A stretch of DNA of 64,000 nt, taken from contig NZ_JAFBBY010000001.1 in NCBI RefSeq assembly GCF_016907515.1, positions 3,534,001-3,598,000 on the forward strand, read 5' to 3'. The position numbers were made by a program, and so were the translations under genes. This DNA comes from Nocardioides nitrophenolicus (GTDB lineage: Bacteria > Actinomycetota > Actinomycetes > Propionibacteriales > Nocardioidaceae). This document shows, piece after piece, positions 1 through 8,527 of this stretch (position 1 is its first letter; the number at the start of each line of letters is the position of its first letter). The notes below the pieces were generated by a model. That model worked only from the letters and a program-made list of their open reading frames with translations. It made no database searches and had not been told where the DNA came from.

Positions 1-1536
1 CACCGCTGCGCTGCTGATGAGGACCTCTCCCTCGGGCAGCGGCACCGGCGTCGAGCCGGCGTTGAGGACCACCGTCACCCCCGCCCGGCGTACGACGAGC
101 AGGCCGCCCTCCGCGCTCGCCACCGTCGCCTCGTCGGCGCCGGCGAAGACCGCGCGGCGCGCGGCGAGGGCACGCCGGTAGAACGCCAGGGTCGAGCCGG
201 GGTCGGCGTCCTGGGCGGCTACCGTGAGGTCGGCCCAGTCGGCGGGCTGGGGGATCCACGGCTGCGCGCCGTCCGGCCCCCCGAAGCCGTACGGCGGCGC
301 CTCGCCCGACCAGGGCAGCGGCACCCGGCAGCCGTCGCGCCCGGGCTGGCCGGTGCGGAACCAGGACGGGTCCTGGCGCGCCTCGGGCGGCACGTCGACC
401 TGCTCGAGGCCGAGCTCCTCGCCCTGGTAGAGGTAGGCCGACCCCGGCAGCGCGAGCATCGCGAGCGTGGCCGCGCGCCCCCGGGCGAGCCCGACCGGAC
501 CGCCGCCGTAGCGCGTCGGGTGCCGCTCGACGTCGTGGTTGGAAAGCACCCACGTCGGGGCGGACGCGGCGGCGGCCACCGCCGCGATCGAGTCGGTGAT
601 GACCTCCGCGAACGCCGTCGCGGACCACGGGGTGCCGAGCCAGCCGAAGTTGAAGGCCTGGTGCAGCTCGTCGGGGCGGATGAACATCGCCATCGACGCG
701 GCCGTCTGGGTCCAGGCCTCGGCGACGGCCATCCGGTCGCCGGGATAGGAGTCGAGCACCTTGCGCCAGCGCCGGTAGACGTCGTGGACCTCGGGCTGGT
801 CCCACATCGGCTCGTCGTTGAGGACCCGCTCGACCATCGACTCGGCCGCCTTCTTCGGCTTCTTCGGCCGGACCTGGTCGCGCAGCGTGGCCTCCTTGTA
901 GAGCCCGTGGGCGACGTCGACCCGGAAGCCGTCGACCCCCCGGTCCAGCCAGAACCGCAGCACGCCCTCGAACATGTCGCCGACCTCGGGATTGCGCCAG
1001 TCGAGGTCCGGTTGCGAGGTGTCGAACAGGTGCAGGTACCACTGCCCGTCGGGCACCCGAGTCCAGGCGGGGCCGCCGAAGACCGAGTCCCAGTTGTTCG
1101 GCGGCTCGGCGCCGTCGGGGCCGCGACCGTCGCGGAACAGGTAGCGCGCCCGCTCCGGCGAGCCCGGCTCGGCGGCGAGTGCCGCCTGGAACCAGGCGTG
1201 CTGGTCGGAGGTGTGGTTGGGCACCAGGTCGACGATCACCCGCAGGCCCAGCCCGTGGGCGGTCTCCAGCAGCCGGTCGACGTCGGCGAGGGTGCCGAAC
1301 AGGGGGTCGACGTCGGCGTAGTCGGCGACGTCGTAGCCGTGGTCCTTCTGGGGCGAGGTGTAGAACGGCGTGATCCACAGCGCGTCGACGCCGAGCTCGC
1401 GCAGGTAGGGCAGCCGCGAGGTGATGCCGGGCAGGTCGCCGATCCCGTCGCCGGGGACGGGCATCGCGTCGGCGAAGCTGCGGACGTAGACCTGGTAGAC
1501 GACCGCGTCGTACCACCACGGGTGGGCGGCGCTCAC
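1..1536 (-). CDS. alpha-glucosidase, GH13 family (C-terminus cut by window edge)
   Basis: Hydrolyses alpha-glucosidic bonds in malto- or isomalto-oligosaccharides. About 512 residues are visible. Near the N-terminus is [15 protein letters not shown], then DLVPNHTS (region I), GFRVDVAHG with the nucleophile Asp (region II), VAEAW with the acid/base Glu (region III) and LSNHDVERH (region IV). The full catalytic (beta/alpha)8 barrel is present and the C-terminal beta domain runs off the left edge. The GTG start at 1536 overlaps the stop of the upstream thioesterase-like gene in a GTGA, so the two are probably cotranscribed. No signal peptide is seen, suggesting a cytoplasmic enzyme. The exact substrate (maltose, isomaltose or trehalose) cannot be set from this. 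Confidence 0.93.
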   Translation of the reverse strand, partial: MSAAHPWWYDAVVYQVYVRSFADAMPVPGDGIGDLPGITSRLPYLRELGVDALWITPFYTSPQKDHGYDVADYADVDPLFGTLADVDRLLETAHGLGLRVIVDLVPNHTSDQHAWFQAALAAEPGSPERARYLFRDGRGPDGAEPPNNWDSVFGGPAWTRVPDGQWYLHLFDTSQPDLDWRNPEVGDMFEGVLRFWLDRGVDGFRVDVAHGLYKEATLRDQVRPKKPKKAAESMVERVLNDEPMWDQPEVHDVYRRWRKVLDSYPGDRMAVAEAWTQTAASMAMFIRPDELHQAFNFGWLGTPWSATAFAEVITDSIAAVAAAASAPTWVLSNHDVERHPTRYGGGPVGLARGRAATLAMLALPGSAYLYQGEELGLEQVDVPPEARQDPSWFRTGQPGRDGCRVPLPWSGEAPPYGFGGPDGAQPWIPQPADWADLTVAAQDADPGSTLAFYRRALAARRAVFAGADEATVASAEGGLLVVRRAGVTVVLNAGSTPVPLPEGEVLISSAAV

Positions 1537-2273
1537 CGGAAGGACTCCGGGTCGACGGTGATCCAGGTGTGCTCGGCGGTCGCGACCACCTCGTCGCCGG
1601 GGCCGTAGACCGTCGCCGCGGTGAAGGTCTTGCGGCCCTCGATGCCGCGCAGCTCGCCGACCACGACGTACCGCTCGGAGGTGCGGGGCAGGCTGCGCAC
1701 CTCCGCGGTCATCCGGCCCAGCACCGACGGGCGGCCCTCCAGGTCGCTGGCCCAGCCGCCCGGGCAGTCCAGCGCCGCCCAGGCGATCGGGACCGCGCTC
1801 TCGTACGGCGTCCAGGTGGCCGCCACCCGCGCGTCCTCGGCGTCGCCCGGCGCGACCGCGCCGGCGAAGATCCGCAGCCCGTCGCCGACCCGGCGGTCCG
1901 GGCCGCACGCGAAGCAGCTGGGGAACGGGTGCGAGCGGTGGCCGGGGAAGCGGGCCTCGGCCTCGGCGGCGACCAGCGCCGACACCGGCGCCACGGGCAC
2001 CGGCCGGGCCTCGGCGTACACCGCCTCGGCGACCGGTTGCCCGTCGTGGGTGAGGCTCGCGCCCGCCGCGGTCGCGAGCACCGGCATCGGTACGTCGAGC
2101 GGCGGCGGCAGCCGCAGGGTGACGGTCACGGCGGTGCCGACGGCCTGGGCCGGGAGCGTGGCGGCGAGGGCGCCACAGGTCCAGCCTCCGTTGCCCGAGC
2201 GCGGGGGGCCGTTGAAGCGGTGGGGGACGATCAGGGGCGGCAGCGTGCTCACCCGCCCAAGCATTGCAGGCAC
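1533..2273 (-). CDS. thioesterase-like / hotdog-fold hypothetical protein
   Basis: A 246-residue protein with no catalytic motif I can name with certainty. The sequence [15 protein letters not shown] near the N-terminus, a [10 protein letters not shown] segment in the middle and the closing pattern of a strand plus [17 protein letters not shown] resemble double-hotdog acyl-CoA thioesterase-like proteins of actinobacteria. The ATG at 2273 is taken as start; an in-frame GTG at 2252 (VSTLPPL) is an equally good choice. It overlaps the downstream alpha-glucosidase by 4 bases and is divergent from the IdeR gene, with only about 40 bases between them. Function unassigned. Confidence 0.7.
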   Translation of the reverse strand: MPAMLGRVSTLPPLIVPHRFNGPPRSGNGGWTCGALAATLPAQAVGTAVTVTLRLPPPLDVPMPVLATAAGASLTHDGQPVAEAVYAEARPVPVAPVSALVAAEAEARFPGHRSHPFPSCFACGPDRRVGDGLRIFAGAVAPGDAEDARVAATWTPYESAVPIAWAALDCPGGWASDLEGRPSVLGRMTAEVRSLPRTSERYVVVGELRGIEGRKTFTAATVYGPGDEVVATAEHTWITVDPESFR

Positions 2274-2312
2274 TGGTGTGCGGCCTTTCTCTTAATGGGT
2301 CAGAATAGGCGG

Positions 2313-2999
2313 GTGAGCGATCTCATCGACACCACCGAGATGTACCTCCGCACGATCTACGAGCTGATCGAGGAGGGCATCGTCCCGCTGCGGGCCCGCA
2401 TCGCCGAGCGCCTGCACCAGAGCGGGCCGACGGTGTCCCAGACGGTCGCCCGGATGGAGCGCGACGGCCTGCTGACCGTCGAGGGCGACCGCCACCTCGA
2501 GCTCACCGACGAGGGTCACCGCCTCGCCACCCGCGTGATGCGCAAGCACCGCCTCGCCGAGCGGCTGCTCACCGACGTCATCGGCCTCGACTGGGAGCTG
2601 GTCCACGAGGAGGCGTGCCGCTGGGAGCACGTCATGTCCGAGACCGTCGAGCGCCGGCTCATCGAGCTGCTCGGCCACCCGACCGAGTCGCCGTACGGCA
2701 ACCCGATCCCGGGCCTCGGCGAGCTCGGCCAGGAGGCCCTGGGGGAGCAGTTCATGACCGGCGTCGAGCCGCTCTCCAAGGCCGCCGGCACCGAGTCGGC
2801 CCGTGCCGTCGTCCGCCGCATCTCCGAGGAGATGCAGAAGGACGACGCGCTGATGAGCGCGATGCGCCGGGTCGGTGCGCTGCCCGACAAGACGATCACC
2901 ATCCAGGCCACGGCCGACGGGGTGCTGGTCGGCGCGGGTGGCGAGACCGCCGAGATCTTCCCCGAGGCGGCCGACCACATCTTCGTCAAGCGGCTCTGA
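2313..2999 (+). CDS. ideR: iron-dependent transcriptional repressor, DtxR/IdeR family
   Basis: Fe(II)-activated repressor of iron uptake and siderophore genes; cytoplasmic dimer binding DNA. The 228-residue product matches the family length. Counting from the GTG at 2313 ([14 protein letters not shown]) the DtxR metal ligands fall on their classical numbers: Met10, His79, Glu83, His98, Cys102, Glu105 and His106. The N-terminal helix-turn-helix (about residues 25-50, [21 protein letters not shown]) is almost identical to mycobacterial IdeR, and a C-terminal SH3-like domain is present. An upstream in-frame ATG at 2295 would add six residues; the GTG is preferred because homologs start at the equivalent residue. 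IdeR is preferred over MntR because of length and the Cys102 ligand. Confidence 0.95.
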   Translation: MSDLIDTTEMYLRTIYELIEEGIVPLRARIAERLHQSGPTVSQTVARMERDGLLTVEGDRHLELTDEGHRLATRVMRKHRLAERLLTDVIGLDWELVHEEACRWEHVMSETVERRLIELLGHPTESPYGNPIPGLGELGQEALGEQFMTGVEPLSKAAGTESARAVVRRISEEMQKDDALMSAMRRVGALPDKTITIQATADGVLVGAGGETAEIFPEAADHIFVKRL

Positions 3000-3036
3000 G
3001 CCGGCCCGCGAGCCTTCCTGGGCCGCGGTTCTCTCG

Positions 3037-3894
3037 TCAGACGCGTGCGTCGCCGCCGATCGCCACGGGCGCGGGCACGCTCACGCTCCGCGCGGCGGCC
3101 AGCGCGCTCAGCCACTCGCCGACCCCCGTCTCCACCTTGTGGGCGGCCAGGTCGTCGCCCCGGGTGGCGCCGCGGTTGACCACCACCACCGGGATCCCGC
3201 GCTGGGCGGCGCGCCGCACGAAGCGCAGCCCGCTCATCACCGTCAGGCTGGACCCGGCCACCAGCAGCGTCCCGTCGCCGGCCAGCCCCTCGACGGCGGC
3301 GTAGCAGCGCTCGACCCGGGGCTTGGGAACGTTCTCGCCGAAGAACACGACGTCGGGCTTGAGCCGGCCGCCGCACTCCTCGCAGTCGGGTACGACGAAG
3401 TCCGCGGTGTCGTCGAGGTCCACGTCCCCGTCCGGCCGGACGGCGACGTCGGCATGCCGCGCCGCCCACCCCGGGTTCGCGGACTCGAGGCGCTGCTGGA
3501 GCGCGGCGCGCGGCGACGTACGCCGGCAGTCGAGGCAGATCACGTCGGCGATCCGGCCGTGGAGGGCGACCAGCGAGGGCGTGCCGGCCGCCTCGTGGAG
3601 GCCGTCGACGTTCTGGGTGATGACGAGGTCCGCGCCGAGCGCGGCGACGGCGAGGTGACCGGCGTTGGGGGAGGCCCGGCGCATCCGGGACCAGCCGAGG
3701 TGGCTGCGCGCCCAGTAGCGCTGTCGCGCGGCCGGCCCGGAGACGAACTCCTGGTAGGTCATCGGCATCCGCGCCGGCGCGCCCGGGCCGCGGTAGTCGG
3801 GGATGCCGGAGTCGGTGGACAGGCCGGCGCCGGTCAGCACCACCAGGGCGCCGGACGCACACCGCTGGAGCGCGGGGTCGCCGGCGAGGGTCAC
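3037..3894 (-). CDS. NAD-dependent protein deacylase, Sir2 family
   Basis: Sirtuin that removes acyl groups from lysines using NAD+. The 285-residue protein shows the NAD-binding GAGLSTDSGIPDYRG (about 21-36), QNVDGLH (94-100), catalytic His112 in LHGRI, a zinc ribbon with Cys120/Cys123 and Cys171/Cys174, and AGSSL near the C-terminal half. The class looks like bacterial SIR2-like (class II/III type linker) rather than the short CobB form. The GTG start at 3894 overlaps the stop of the methyltransferase gene upstream (GTGA), so they likely share a transcript. The IdeR gene converges on it from the left. Substrates unknown. Confidence 0.93.
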   Translation of the reverse strand: MTLAGDPALQRCASGALVVLTGAGLSTDSGIPDYRGPGAPARMPMTYQEFVSGPAARQRYWARSHLGWSRMRRASPNAGHLAVAALGADLVITQNVDGLHEAAGTPSLVALHGRIADVICLDCRRTSPRAALQQRLESANPGWAARHADVAVRPDGDVDLDDTADFVVPDCEECGGRLKPDVVFFGENVPKPRVERCYAAVEGLAGDGTLLVAGSSLTVMSGLRFVRRAAQRGIPVVVVNRGATRGDDLAAHKVETGVGEWLSALAAARSVSVPAPVAIGGDARV

Positions 3895-4451
3895 CGGTCC
3901 AGGGTACGCAGCGGGACGAAGGAGTAGCGCCCGTGCCGCTCCACGCGCAGCATCTCCCCGGCCACCGGCCCGACCAGCACCCCGCCCGGCCGGAGCTGGC
4001 GGACCAGCTCGTTGGGCAGGGCGACCGCGTCGGCCGACACCAGCACCCGGTCGTACGGCGCGTCCGCCGGCCGCCCGAGCACGCCCGGCTCGGCCAGGTG
4101 CAGCCGGATCGTGGGGTGCGGATCGGGGAGGTGGGCCCAGGCGAGCGCCAGCACCTCCGGCAGCAGCTCCACCCCCACCACCAACCCGGCGGGCCCGGTC
4201 AGCCGGGCGAGCAGCGCCGTCGACCAGCCGGATCCGCAGCCCACGTCGAGCACCCGGTCGCCGGGCTCGACGCCGAGCAGGGTGAGCATCCGCCGGACCG
4301 TGGTCGGCTGCGAGCAGGTGACGCCGTGGCCGAGGGGCAGGGCCCGGTCGGCGCCGGCGTACCGCTGCTGGTCGGCGGGCAGGAAGCGCTCACGCGGGAC
4401 CGCCGCGAACGCCTCGTCGATCCGACGCTCAGCCGTAGCGGAGCCGCGCAC
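3891..4451 (-). CDS. protein-L-isoaspartate O-methyltransferase-like SAM methyltransferase
   Basis: SAM-dependent methyltransferase related to PCMT. The 186-residue protein starts FAAVPRERFLPADQQRYAGAD, then QPTTVRRML, the SAM-binding loop VLDVGCGSGWSTALLARL (about 69-86) and a C-terminal LRPGGVLVGPV strand. The canonical PCMT motif after the SQP is shortened and the family usually runs to about 210-220 residues, so substrate repair of isoaspartate is not certain. GTG start at 4451; its first 23 bases overlap the DUF2277 gene, and its stop overlaps the sirtuin start, making a three-gene minus-strand operon. Confidence 0.82.
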   Translation of the reverse strand: MRGSATAERRIDEAFAAVPRERFLPADQQRYAGADRALPLGHGVTCSQPTTVRRMLTLLGVEPGDRVLDVGCGSGWSTALLARLTGPAGLVVGVELLPEVLALAWAHLPDPHPTIRLHLAEPGVLGRPADAPYDRVLVSADAVALPNELVRQLRPGGVLVGPVAGEMLRVERHGRYSFVPLRTLDR

Positions 4452-4695
4452 GCTCGCGCGCCTTCTCGGCCTCGACCTCCCGGTTCTTCGGCGGCGCCGT
4501 GGTCACCAGGTCGTCGAGGAGATGCTGCGTGATGTGGGCGATCTCGGCCACCGCGTGGTCGAAGGCCGCCTGGTTGGCCTGGCTGGGCTTCGTCGTCCCG
4601 CTGACCTTGCGGACGAACTGCAGCGCCGCCGCGGTCACCTCGTCGCGGGTCGCCGGGGGCTCGAAGTTGTTGAGCGGGCGGATGTTGCGGCACAT
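4429..4695 (-). CDS. DUF2277 family protein
   Basis: Small conserved protein of unknown function. The 88 residues begin MCRNIRPLNNFEPPATRDEV, the hallmark of the DUF2277 family, continue with FVRKVSGTTKPSQAN and finish in a basic, Glu/Arg-rich tail. Length is normal for the family. It is the first gene of a minus-strand operon with a PCMT-like methyltransferase and a sirtuin. The 36 bases upstream of its ATG lead directly into the first 116-bp inverted-repeat element. Confidence 0.85.
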   Translation of the reverse strand: MCRNIRPLNNFEPPATRDEVTAAALQFVRKVSGTTKPSQANQAAFDHAVAEIAHITQHLLDDLVTTAPPKNREVEAEKARERARLRYG

Positions 4696-4731
4696 GGCTC
4701 CACCGTACGCCGGGGCGGGTGTCAGGTTGGG

Positions 4732-4847
4732 CGCTGTAACACGGTGTCCGCCGCTGTTGCGGGCCCGGGTCTGCTGTAGCGGACCCGTACAGACGCCGCG
4801 GGTCGACGTCTCGGGTCGGGTAGGCCAGTGGACAACGTGTTACAGCG
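4732..4847. repeat. 116-bp terminal-inverted-repeat element, copy 1
   Basis: Begins CGCTGTAACAC and ends with its exact complement GTGTTACAGCG; pairing extends to 20 bases per side with two mismatches. An inner hairpin CGGGTC-(10 nt)-GACCCG and a second GGGTCG-rich arm lie inside. Followed after an 18-base spacer by copy 2, so the tandem period is 134. Non-coding: no frame is shared as a real protein. Could be a MITE-like or structured intergenic element. Confidence 0.9.
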
Positions 4848-4865
4848 GCCCGGTGTCAGGTTGGG

Positions 4866-4981
4866 CGCTGTAACACGGTGTTCGCCGCTGTTGCGGGCCC
4901 GGATCTGCTGTAGCGGACCCGTACAGACGCCTCGGGTCGACGTCTCGGGTCGGGTAGGCCAGCGGACAACGTGTTACAGCG
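4866..4981. repeat. 116-bp terminal-inverted-repeat element, copy 2
   Basis: Same length and nearly the same sequence as copy 1, with the same CGCTGTAACAC / GTGTTACAGCG ends. It differs from copy 1 by scattered substitutions (for example TGTTCGC for TGTCCGC near the left end, CAGCGGAC for CAGTGGAC near the right). The 18-base spacer to copy 3 is nearly identical to the one before it, showing the unit of duplication was 134 bases. Confidence 0.9.
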
Positions 4982-4999
4982 GCCCGGAGTCAGGTTGGG

Positions 5000-5039
5000 C
5001 GCTGTAACACGGTGTCCGCCGCTGTTGCGGGCCCGGGTC
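5000..5039. repeat. 116-bp element, copy 3, left part (interrupted by IS256-family element)
   Basis: The left 40 bases of a third copy, ending in the 8-base target CCCGGGTC at 5032-5039. The rest of the copy resumes at 6442 after the insertion. Removing the insertion and one target copy restores an element of exactly 116 bases. Confidence 0.9.
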
Positions 5040-6433
5040 GTAAGAGTCCCTGGGAGTGGTGGGGTTTGAGGGACCACGGCGGGGCTGTCTGACGTAGGCG
5101 GCCATCGGCGGGATCTTCGGTGTGTAACGGCTAAGCACGCACTGAAGGAGAACCACCGATGGCCTTGCCCCAGTCTGCCCTGTCCGAGCTCCTCGAGGCG
5201 TTCCGCACCGGCGACGGCGTGGACCTGATCCGTGAGTCGGTCCGCGTCGCGCTGCAGGAACTGATCGAGATCGAGGCAACCGAACGCATCGGCGCCGCAC
5301 CCTACGAACGCACGCCTGAGCGTGTCACTGATCGCAACGGCCACCGGCCACGGATGCTGACCACCAAGGCCGGCGACGTCGAGCTGCGTATCCCCAAACT
5401 GCGCAAGGGCTCTTTCCTGCCCGTGATCCTCGAACCCCGCCGGCGCATCGACCAGGCCCTGTACGCGGTCGTGATGGAGGCCTACGTCCACGGCGTCAGC
5501 ACGAGGAGCGTCGACGACCTGGTCGAAGCGATGGGCTCCGATTCGGGGATCTCCAAATCGGAGGTATCTCGGATCTGCGCCGGGCTGGACGAGCAGGTCG
5601 GCGCGTTCCGGACCCGGCCGCTGGACCACATCGAGTTCCCCTACGTCTACCTGGACGCGACCTACCTCAACGTCCGCAACACCACCTCCCAAGTGGTGTC
5701 CATGGCGGTGGTGGTCGCCACCGGGATCGCCGCTGACGGCTCACGCGAGGTTCTCGGCCTTGATGTCGGCGATAGCGAGGACGAGACGTTCTGGCGCGGG
5801 TTCCTGACCAGCCTCAAGCAACGCGGCCTGCACGGCGTGCGGCTGGTCATCAGTGACCAGCACGCCGGCCTGGTCAAGGCACTCAAGCGGTCGTTCCAAG
5901 GCGCCGGCCACCAACGCTGCCGGGTGCACTTCGCACGCAACCTGCTGGCCCACGTGCCCAAGTCACACGTCGACATGGTCGCCGCGGTGTTCCGCACCGC
6001 GTTCGCGCAACCCGATGCTGACGCGGTCGCCACCGCGTGGGACGAGGTCCGTGACCAGCTCGCGAAGTCGTTCCCCAAGATCGGGCCGTTGATGGACGAG
6101 GCCAAGCCGGAAGTCCTCGCCTTCGCCACGTTCCCGCGCGCGCACTGGCAGAAGATCTGGTCGACCAATCCACTCGAGCGGGTCAATAAGGAGATCAAGC
6201 GCCGCGCCCGCGTGGTCGGGATCTTCCCCAACCCCGCCGCGGTGATCAGGCTCGTCGGAGCGGTCCTGGCCGACATGCACGACGAGTGGCAAGCCGGCGA
6301 TCGGCGCTACCTGTCCGAAGGATCCATGGCGCTGCTCTACCCCGACAGCGATACTGGACCCATCGCCGCGATCGATAGCGGCGAGTAGGCACCGAGGATC
6401 ACCTCAAAGCCCACCACCCCGCGGGGCTCTGTC
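5040..6433 (+). mobile_element. complete IS256-family insertion sequence
   Basis: A 1394-base insertion sequence bounded by the direct repeat CCCGGGTC at 5032-5039 and 6434-6441, an 8-base target duplication as expected for IS256. Its ends are imperfect inverted repeats: left GTAAGAGTCCCTGGGAGTGG pairs with the complement of the right end GACAGAGCCCCGCGGGGTGG, and the match continues through TTTGAGG. One intact transposase gene fills it. The intact duplication and open frame suggest a fairly recent insertion. Confidence 0.95.
5159..6388 (+). CDS. IS256-family transposase (mutator type)
   Basis: Cut/copy transposase of 409 residues, full length for the family. Catalytic residues: Asp166 in YLDATY, Asp233 in SDQHAG and Glu340 in STNPLERVNKEIKRR, with the HQRCRVHFARN helix typical of IS256 (about 251-261). 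ATG at 5159 is preceded by GAAGGAGA. Lies about 120 bases from the left end and 45 from the right end of the element. No frameshift or internal stop, so it may be active. Codon use is slightly less GC-biased than neighbours (for example gatagcgaggac, gatcgatagc), which fits transfer. Confidence 0.97.
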   Translation: MALPQSALSELLEAFRTGDGVDLIRESVRVALQELIEIEATERIGAAPYERTPERVTDRNGHRPRMLTTKAGDVELRIPKLRKGSFLPVILEPRRRIDQALYAVVMEAYVHGVSTRSVDDLVEAMGSDSGISKSEVSRICAGLDEQVGAFRTRPLDHIEFPYVYLDATYLNVRNTTSQVVSMAVVVATGIAADGSREVLGLDVGDSEDETFWRGFLTSLKQRGLHGVRLVISDQHAGLVKALKRSFQGAGHQRCRVHFARNLLAHVPKSHVDMVAAVFRTAFAQPDADAVATAWDEVRDQLAKSFPKIGPLMDEAKPEVLAFATFPRAHWQKIWSTNPLERVNKEIKRRARVVGIFPNPAAVIRLVGAVLADMHDEWQAGDRRYLSEGSMALLYPDSDTGPIAAIDSGE

Positions 6434-6441
6434 CCCGGGTC

Positions 6442-6517
6442 TGCTGTAGCGGACCCGTACAGACGCCTCGGATCGACGTCTCGGGTCGGGTAGGCCAGCG
6501 GACAACGTGTTACAGCG
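6442..6517. repeat. 116-bp element, copy 3, right part
   Basis: Resumes at TGCTGTAGCGGACCCG and runs to GTGTTACAGCG. Together with 5000-5039 it makes 116 bases. The stretch after it to 6571 is a C-rich spacer with no gene. Confidence 0.9.
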
Positions 6518-6571
6518 GCAAACAGCCCCCGCCCGCCCCACCGCTGCAGGCAGCCCCCCCCGCCGCCCGAC

Positions 6572-8527
6572 TCACAGCTCCAGGAACTGCGCCGCCTCAC
6601 CCGTCACCAGCACCACCCGCCCGTCGGGCAGCGGCACGGTCCGGATCCGATCGACGTCGGCGCCGTACTCCACCTTGATCCGGCGCTCGTGCAGCCGGCC
6701 GCCGGCGAGGCGGAGGATCGAGAGGTAGCCGACCCGGCGGCTGCTCGACTTCTCGATGACGGTGAGCAGCGTGCGCTGGTCGGGGAGCCAGGTGAAGGCG
6801 CGGGGGTCGGCGCCGGCGAGGGCGGTGGTGCGGGAGCCGTACGGCAGCACGTCGAGCCGGGTGACCCGCCGGGTGTCGCGGACGTCGAAGAGACCGACCT
6901 GGGCTCCCCAGCCGCCGGGGCCGGGACCTTCGCCGACGCCGATCAGGCGGGCCCGGCCCAGGGGGTGGAGGTACGCCGAGAAGCCGGGGATCTTCAGCGC
7001 GCCGAGCAGGCGCGGGGCGGCTGGATCCGTCAGGTCGACGGTGTAGAGCGGGTCCCGGCGCCGGAAGGTGACGACGATCGCGAGGTCGTCGAACCAGCGC
7101 ACCGACTGGATCTCCTCGTCGTGCCCGAGCCCGTCGAGCCGGCCGCGCTCGACCAGGTCGCGGCCCTGCTGCTGGAGGGTGAGCACCGAGCTGAAGTTGC
7201 CGGTCTCGCTGGTCGGCCCGACCGCGACCCGGAGCACGCCCCCGGCCTCGTCGAGCGACCACCGGTCGCGCAGGGCACCCTCCACCTCGCCGGAGGCCAC
7301 GTGGGTGGCGCGGGTGCCGTCGAGCGCGAAGTCGAAGAGGTACGACGTCCCGCCGGCGTCGTCGCACCAGTCGGCGCACACCCGCCCCCCGCCCGAGCCG
7401 GCCAGGTAGAGGTGGTCGGCCGACTCGTAGGCGATGTCGGTCAGCCCGGCGAGCCCGATCGCGTCGAGCCGGTCGGCGGAGGCGGCGTCGAAGCCGACCA
7501 CGCTGGTGGTGCCGAGGGCGAGCTCGTCGGTGGGCAGGGCGACGTCGTCGCAGTCGAGCAGCTGACGGGACGTGCGGTCGTCGGAGGGGCCGGAGGTGAC
7601 GGTGGGCAGCCAGTCCTCGAGGGTGCTGTCGCGCACGGCCTGCCGGTTGTGGGCGAGCGCCTCCTTGCGGCTGCGCTTGCCGGTGGGCTCGACGAAGTCG
7701 AGGTCGGGCAGGCCTCGGGCGAGGACCAGGCGGACCGTGTCGCCGTGCTGGCGGGCCGAGGCCTGGGCGGCGTCGTAGCCCACGTCGGCGACCAGGTCCG
7801 GCGTGGCCGGGTCGGCGAGCGACACGGTCAGCACCCGGGTGCCGGGTGCGTCGGGCGGCGAGCCGGTGTCGCGGCCCAGCGCCACCACGGTGTCGCCGGC
7901 CAGCAGGATCTCGGGGTCGTCGACACCCGGGAGGTCGACGGAGGAGACCTTCACGCTCGAGGCGCCGGTGACGTCGTACACGTCGAGCCGGGCGCCTCGG
8001 ACGACGACCATGGTCGAGCCGTCGGTCTTGACCGTGTCGGGCTCGTCGACCCCGGCCTCCTGCACGTTGGTGCCGGTCTCGCTGCTGATCCGCCGCTCGG
8101 TCCGGGGGGCACGGGCGGCCGGCGTCGCGGAGAGGTCCTTCCCGGCCGCGGCCGTGTCGGCCTGCTCGAAGAGCTCCAGGCCCCAGCCCCAGGGGCCGAC
8201 GAGCGCCAGGCCGCGCTCGACGTACGACGCCCGCAGGTCGGCGCAGGACCGGGCCGGCTCGAGGTCGGCCTGGAAGGCGACATGGCGCGGCAGCCGGTCC
8301 GGGCCGCCGGGACCGCCCGGTGCGGCGGCGGGACCGGCCGGGCCGGAGCCGCCGACCAGGGTGCCGGCGACGAAGGCGCCGGTCAGCGCGGTCGCGGCGC
8401 CCGCGGTCAGGAGCGGGCGGACCAGCACCCGCCGCTGGCGCGTTGGGGGAGCGGAGGCGGCCAGGATCGCGCCCACCGGCGCGGGACCGGCGGGGTAGTC
8501 GTCCCAGAGTCGTTCGAGGTCGGTCAC
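6572..8527 (-). CDS. membrane-anchored beta-propeller domain protein
   Basis: A 651-residue protein with a short cytoplasmic head (TDLERLWDDYPAGPAP), one membrane segment (about 36-58, VLVRPLLTAGAATALTGAFVAGTLVGG) and a long extracytoplasmic part resembling the secreted Beta_propel family (PF09826): SCADLRASY, GVDEPDTVKTDG, then repeated blades such as RWFDDLAIVVTFRRRDPLYTVDL, SAYLHPLGRARLIGVGEG and FTWLPDQRTLL. The GTG start at 8527 overlaps the stop of the sigma factor gene (GTGA), so the pair is cotranscribed. The N-terminal head plus single membrane pass is the layout of an anti-sigma factor, but no zinc finger is visible, so regulation of the sigma factor is only inference. Confidence 0.88.
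   Translation of the reverse strand: MTDLERLWDDYPAGPAPVGAILAASAPPTRQRRVLVRPLLTAGAATALTGAFVAGTLVGGSGPAGPAAAPGGPGGPDRLPRHVAFQADLEPARSCADLRASYVERGLALVGPWGWGLELFEQADTAAAGKDLSATPAARAPRTERRISSETGTNVQEAGVDEPDTVKTDGSTMVVVRGARLDVYDVTGASSVKVSSVDLPGVDDPEILLAGDTVVALGRDTGSPPDAPGTRVLTVSLADPATPDLVADVGYDAAQASARQHGDTVRLVLARGLPDLDFVEPTGKRSRKEALAHNRQAVRDSTLEDWLPTVTSGPSDDRTSRQLLDCDDVALPTDELALGTTSVVGFDAASADRLDAIGLAGLTDIAYESADHLYLAGSGGGRVCADWCDDAGGTSYLFDFALDGTRATHVASGEVEGALRDRWSLDEAGGVLRVAVGPTSETGNFSSVLTLQQQGRDLVERGRLDGLGHDEEIQSVRWFDDLAIVVTFRRRDPLYTVDLTDPAAPRLLGALKIPGFSAYLHPLGRARLIGVGEGPGPGGWGAQVGLFDVRDTRRVTRLDVLPYGSRTTALAGADPRAFTWLPDQRTLLTVIEKSSSRRVGYLSILRLAGGRLHERRIKVEYGADVDRIRTVPLPDGRVVLVTGEAAQFLEL

Noticed and set aside
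4732..5039. CRISPR array suggested by regular repeats
   Set aside because: Period is 134 with the spacers nearly identical and repeats 116 long; no cas genes. It is a tandem duplication of an inverted-repeat element.
4696..5158. Small proteins encoded by the repeat region
   Set aside because: The frames translate the inverted-repeat element in both directions with no start signals, and change freely between copies.
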